Part shown: piece after piece, positions 60,410 to 64,000 of the stretch | Layout of the letters: every line of letters begins with the position of its first letter | How positions within the stretch are numbered: position 1 is the stretch's first letter | From: Ceratorhiza oryzae-sativae | Lineage: Eukaryota; Basidiomycota; Agaricomycetes; Cantharellales; Ceratobasidiaceae | Length of the DNA stretch: 64,000 nucleotides | Reading direction: 5' to 3' | Assembly: GCA_030998015.1 (NCBI GenBank) | Contig: JARWMV010000235.1 | Location: forward strand, 1,054,001-1,118,000 | The notes under the pieces: generated by a model | Told to the model about the DNA's origin: nothing | Seen by the model: the letters and a program-made list of their open reading frames with translations, nothing else | Database searches by the model: none | Position numbers and translations under genes: made by a program

Positions 60410-60835
60410 TGCGGCGGGTAGAGGGGGGAGAGGTGAGTGAACTCCAGTATTAATAAACGGTTGCTATTTATCTATCAGCTCTAATAATAGTTTTACATGC
60501 GCTGCAATAATCCCGCATGGGTCGTTCCTGATCATGGCCAACTCCGCGATCGTCAGGACATTCGGCTGATGTTTGACTTCTCAGGGTCCTGGATCATAAC
60601 CGATGCTTTCCGCACGCCCTGAAGTTGACTCAGAAAATGCAAATCGTGGACAGAAAATATCTGTGATTAAGAACGTCGATAAAAGTGCAACAGGAGATCG
60701 GTATCCGCACAATCGCGCCGCAAGTTACACCACAGCACAACCATACATGGTAAAAACACTCTCTGCGCACGATGAAAATATCCAAGAAACCTCAAAGGAG
60801 TGTGCAAAAAAGTCCTTTTTTTCACTGTCCTTTGC
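60410..60835. other. Intergenic CFEM2 promoter / CFEM3 3' side
   Basis: 426 bp. The part at 60701-60770, downstream of CFEM3, resembles 61769-61840 downstream of CFEM4 (see repeat entry). No gene. Confidence 0.5.
60701..60770. repeat. Duplicated 3' flank (copy at CFEM3)
   Basis: About 70 bp (starting gtatccgcacaatcgc) resembling the segment 61769-61840 downstream of CFEM4, including the shared cgcacaatcg, the acagcac block, catacat and an A-rich run. By eye roughly three quarters of positions agree. This suggests that gene and 3' flank were copied together. Confidence 0.55.
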
Positions 60836-61451
60836 TTAGAGAACGAGCTGAGCGACAGCGAGACCTCCAGCAGCGACTGCAGTCCAGACACCAGCGACGG
60901 CAAAGTCGAACGACGGAAGACCAGCGGCGGCGTTGGAGCTGCGGCTTGCGCTTGCGGCGGCAGAGGTGCTGGAGCTGTGGGTGCCGCTGGCAGACGCGCC
61001 AGAGCTCGAAGGGGCGGTAGCGGTAGCTGCCGGAACGCTCCTCGAGCCGGAACCAGAGCCAGCTAGAAGCAAACGTTAATATTAAATCCATAAGATGGTG
61101 ACGGAGACATACAAGCGCCGCAGAGAGCCTGCTGGAGTCCAAGGGCTTGCTGGGCTTCGGTAGGGCACTTTTGCGTGATGCAAGTGCCAGCCTCGGTCTG
61201 GAATTTCGTGCTTGTGCAGACGCAAGAGGCGTCAGAGCTGTCAAAAGGGTGGGTTAGTAACGCATACATGTACCGTGTGTTGCAGGAACGTACATGCTAG
61301 TGCATCCAGCCGACTGAGCAGCCTGCGAGGAACACTGGAGGATGCAGGGAGAAATGCTCGCACTCGGGATAGCAGCCGAAGCCGAAGTGGAGCTGCTTTG
61401 TGCAGCGGCGAAGCCAGCAAAGACGGCAGCAAAGACAACAGCGAACTTCAT
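60836..61451 (-). CDS. CFEM-domain, probably GPI-anchored protein 3
   Basis: Signal peptide MKFAVVFAAVFAGFAAAQSS (ATG 61449-61451). The eight Cys read PCILQCSSQAAQSAGCTS, then SDASCVCTSTKFQTEAGTC and ITQKC, ALCGA; the heme-ligand Asp (SDASC) is present. The linker is short and Gly/Ser/Ala-rich. The tail NAAAGLPSFDFAVAGVWTAV and GGLAVAQLVL is nearly the same as in CFEM1 and CFEM4. Two introns are at the shared positions. A (gac)5 run lies in the leader at 61471-61487. Confidence 0.88.
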
Positions 61452-61516
61452 AGTGGACTAGGAGAGGAGAACTTGACGACGACGACGACGATGTTTGACG
61501 AGTACACCCCCCATGG

Positions 61517-61523
61517 TTATATA
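61517..61523 (-). promoter_or_regulatory. TATA box of CFEM3
   Basis: TATATAA on the minus strand, 66-72 bp upstream of the start codon. CFEM4 has the same heptamer at 67-73 bp, so the promoter spacing is conserved between neighbours. Confidence 0.6.
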
Positions 61524-61768
61524 CCGCTCTCGCTAATGATAGAAATGATCGGATTTATTCAGCCTTGAAATAGACCAGATTCGACAGGCTGAATGCAGCA
61601 GAAGCCCTTCAAATAGATGTCACGTTTACGCCCTATATCACATCCGTTACACATGTTACGTATGTTGACTTGCCGAACCAGTCATTCAACAATTACACTC
61701 GTTCCGAGCTTCTTGCAACATGGGTCATCTGTCAGCCAGATTTGTTTAACGTGCCACTGGGGGTTCTG

Positions 61769-61840
61769 GTATTCGCACAATCGTACCGTAAACTAAACTA
61801 CAGCACGGTCATACATCATTAAAAAAAACATTCCGAGCAC
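61769..61840. repeat. Duplicated 3' flank (copy at CFEM4)
   Basis: Partner of 60701-60770. It starts gtattcgcacaatcgtacc and ends with an A8 run. The resemblance lies outside the coding region, just past the stop codon of each gene. Confidence 0.55.
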
Positions 61841-61894
61841 ACAAGCGTGAATTGTCCGTATGGTTATGCAAAAAATGTCATGGCAAATGTCTTT

Positions 61895-62607
61895 TTAGAG
61901 AACAAGCTGGGCAATCGCAACACCGCCAAGAGCAACTGCAGTCCAAACACCCGTGGCAGCAAAGTTGAACGTCGGAGCACCGAGCGCGGCGTTCGGGCTG
62001 CTGCTAGCGCTGCGAGTCGGGGAGACGGCAGTCGCCGCGCTCGAAGAGGAGCGGGTCACGGGCGACGTTGTACGGGCAGTCGTAGCCGGCGGGCTAGAAG
62101 CTGGTGGAGATGTAGTGATCGAGCGCGAGACAGTGGTCGCAGTAGCCGTAGATGGGACTGTGCTGGTCTCCAACGTCTCGCTGGCCGAATCGGTCAGCGA
62201 TTCGGTGTCGGTCTCAGTGGGGTCCGAGGCAGTCGCAGTGGTAGAGCCAGCTGAAATCAAGCAACCAGTGAGTACGTCAATCCTTCAAACGAGAGAGTTG
62301 TAAACGCTTACAGGCGCCGCCACAGAGCTGTTGTTGCAGTTGGAGAGCCTCTTGCTGTTCCGCGGCAGTGCATTGGGTAGTAAGGCACTCCCGAGCGGCG
62401 GACTGGAATTCAGCGTTGGAGCAAACGCAGCTCGTGTCCGTGCTGCAAAGCTGGTCAGCGCCGACAAGACATAATTGTGACCGATGTCGCTTACATCGAC
62501 GAACATCCAGCAGTGGAAGCAGCCTCGGTCGAGCACTGGATAACACAAGCACTCTGGGCAGCAGCCAAGCCAGCAAAGGCGGCAACGAGGACAGCAGAGA
62601 ACTTCAT
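61895..62607 (-). CDS. CFEM-domain, probably GPI-anchored protein 4
   Basis: Signal peptide MKFSAVLVAAFAGLAAAQS (ATG 62605-62607), with the CFEM domain starting directly after it. The Cys series: ACVIQCSTEAASTAGCSS, then TDTSCVCSNAEFQSAAREC, TTQCTAAEQQEA and LCGGA. The Asp before Cys4 is present. This copy has the longest Ser/Thr/Pro linker (about 90 residues, likely O-mannosylated), with many Thr-Glu/Thr-Ser pairs. The tail is NAALGAPTFNFAATGVWTAV and GGVAIAQLVL. Two introns are at the shared positions. Confidence 0.88.
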
Positions 62608-63537
62608 GGTGATCGTGAGGAACTGGAGGAAAAACCGAGGGTCAACTGTGCAACTTGCACCCGCCCCAAACACTTATATACACCCCACACACACCCCTTG
62701 GCGGATGCAGTGTTGATCTTCGGCGTTCTCGACCGGATTACCTAATATGTGGCATTACGCCCGCCGATGTCTTGGCTGCCTATTCGGTAACAAGTCCAGG
62801 GAAGCTGTTCTGCCCTAAAAATATTACTGGATGGCAGATCCCCGTGTTGATGCGCTCGATCTGCCGAACCGTGCGACATTTTTTCTTACGCACACCCCCA
62901 AAAAATCCCCCAGGTGACAAGTTGGGTGGGAGGACGAGGGGCGCGCATAGACAACTGGCATCCTATCCTGACTCATTCACTTTAGCCAGGCTGAAACTTG
63001 CGCACCGAATTTGATTCCCATCATGGGGTCGTTTGACACACCGCTCACATTCTCTGTTCACAATGTTGCCGCCTGAACAGTACGATACCCGCGCTCTTTC
63101 TGAATACAACTTTGCGTTTTTTTGGTGCCCATGGACGCAAGTCACCGTGGACTGTGACATGGTGCACACTTGATCTCGAGCCAACCCGGATAACGACTCC
63201 CCCAGGCACGGGGGATGGAGCATGGGGCAGTACCCGGTCAAGGCTCCCCAACTGGCCAGTGTGATGCACCGCAATACGCAGCGAGCGGCCATAGTATGCA
63301 GGCGATACCTATTTTTCCGACAAGTCTCAATCCAAACAGCCCCGCGCTCACGTGGAAAAACTCAGCCATAGGAACGAACACAGGATGAGACATACGATCT
63401 CCGGAACGGTGCCTTGCTGCCCCTCATTATATTAGTCATCAACGCCGGTCATCAATACACACTCCGAACGGAGAATAATTAAATCTCCAAACACCAGCCG
63501 TGCTTTTCATAAAAGAAAAAAGCCCGTTGCAAGTCCC
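62608..63537. other. Intergenic CFEM4 promoter / CFEM5 3' side
   Basis: 930 bp with no supported gene. Open frames on both strands are short. It is the longest spacer in the CFEM array. Confidence 0.5.
62674..62680 (-). promoter_or_regulatory. TATA box of CFEM4
   Basis: TATATAA on the minus strand, 67-73 bp upstream of the CFEM4 start codon. Confidence 0.6.
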
Positions 63538-64000
63538 TCAGAGCACAAGTTGGGCAACGGCCACACCTCCGAGAGCAACCGCCGTCCAGATACCAGTCGC
63601 AGCAAATCCGCCCACCTGGAGGCCAGCCGCGCCGTTGGGCTTGCCGGTGGCGCGGCAGCAGTCGACAAAGCAGACAAGACAGAAGACGCGCTGCCCGCAA
63701 CAGAGCTCGCATGGCTAGAGGCTGAAGCGTGTGAACTCGCCGAACCAGAAGCAGCCGGAGCGGTAGCGGTGCTGCTGGCTGCCGCGCGAGAAGTCGAAGC
63801 TGCAGACGACGCGGATGCGGGTTGGGAACCTGAGGGGGCTGAACATCGTGGATTTGAGTCAACGTCCCAAACAAATTGAAATGATCGAGTCACGTACTGG
63901 ATTGGCACAGTTGCGATTGGAGTTGAATGGCTTGGCTAGCGAGGTCTGGGCATTGTTGAGTGATGCACGTCGTGGCGGCGGTCAAGAAGTTGGTACTCGT
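63538..64000 (-). CDS. CFEM-domain, probably GPI-anchored protein 5 (5' end beyond window)
   Basis: Only the 3' part is inside the window. The CFEM segment reads STNFLTAATTCITQQC and LASQAIQLQSQLCQS, covering the last Cys residues; an intron follows at the same place as in the other copies. A Ser/Ala/His-rich linker (QPASASSAASTSRAAASST) leads to the tail, which after a one-base frame change at about 63653 reads ATGKPNGAAGLQVGGFAATG, IWTAVALGGVAVAQLVL and TGA at 63538-63540. The signal peptide, Cys1-5 and the heme-ligand position lie beyond 64000 and cannot be judged. Confidence 0.8.

Larger units (their letters stand above)
61452..61894. other. Intergenic CFEM3 promoter / CFEM4 3' side
   Basis: 443 bp without a gene; it contains the CFEM3 TATA box, the (gac)5 leader run and the duplicated 3' flank at 61769-61840. 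Confidence 0.5.

Overview
The window is nuclear DNA of a filamentous basidiomycete, most likely an Agaricomycete of the Rhizoctonia/Ceratobasidium kind. Genes carry many introns of about 50-60 nt with GT-AG ends, both strands are densely used, and the set (CFEM proteins, GH71 and GH18 enzymes, fungal-only CHS7 and POP3, an arrestin-like protein with basidiomycete-type motifs) is fungal. The exact genus is inference; no rRNA or other marker is present.

Layout. 1-1.6 kb is AT-rich and gene-free, with a small foldback repeat. 1.6-3.5 kb holds an arrestin-like gene (-). 5.7-8.05 kb is the APC/C activator CDH1 (+). 8.4-12.95 kb is cohesin SMC3 (-). Then come the chitin synthase export factor CHS7 (-), an RluA-type tRNA pseudouridine synthase with an added C-terminal Cys module (-), a Cdc15/Hof1-like F-BAR/SH3 cytokinesis protein with a Gln/Pro-rich middle (-), and coatomer zeta RET3 (-). 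GH71 alpha-1,3-glucanase (+) follows at 24.4-26.3 kb. 26.3-29.36 kb is gene-poor and carries a 217-bp foldback element. 29.4-34.6 kb has an aldo-keto reductase (+), a MoCo-sulfurase-like PLP enzyme (-) and the spliceosome factor CWC15 (-). 37.3-44.7 kb has two tandem secreted trehalases (+), followed by a lactonase-like beta-propeller (+), ribosome-biogenesis KRI1 (-), RNase P/MRP POP3 (-), a Sur7/PalI-like four-TM protein (+) and a GH18 chitinase (+). 55.8-58.3 kb has a tandem pair of ICMT-like methyltransferases (-). 58.75-64 kb is a head-to-tail array of five CFEM-domain, probably GPI-anchored proteins (-), the last cut by the window edge.

Themes. Housekeeping genes (cell cycle, cohesin, splicing, RNase P, ribosome assembly, COPI) are mixed with surface and secreted functions: chitin synthase export, septation, wall glucan and chitin hydrolysis, external trehalose use, and the CFEM array. 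Three families are tandem-duplicated here: trehalase x2, ICMT-like x2 and CFEM x5.

Caution. Many conserved genes change reading frame once or more where no intron fits, and almost always in the direction of one missing base. This is best explained by single-base deletions in the assembly rather than by pseudogenes, so gene spans are reliable but a literal conceptual translation of several genes will break. Exon structures were worked out by eye from splice motifs and family conservation.
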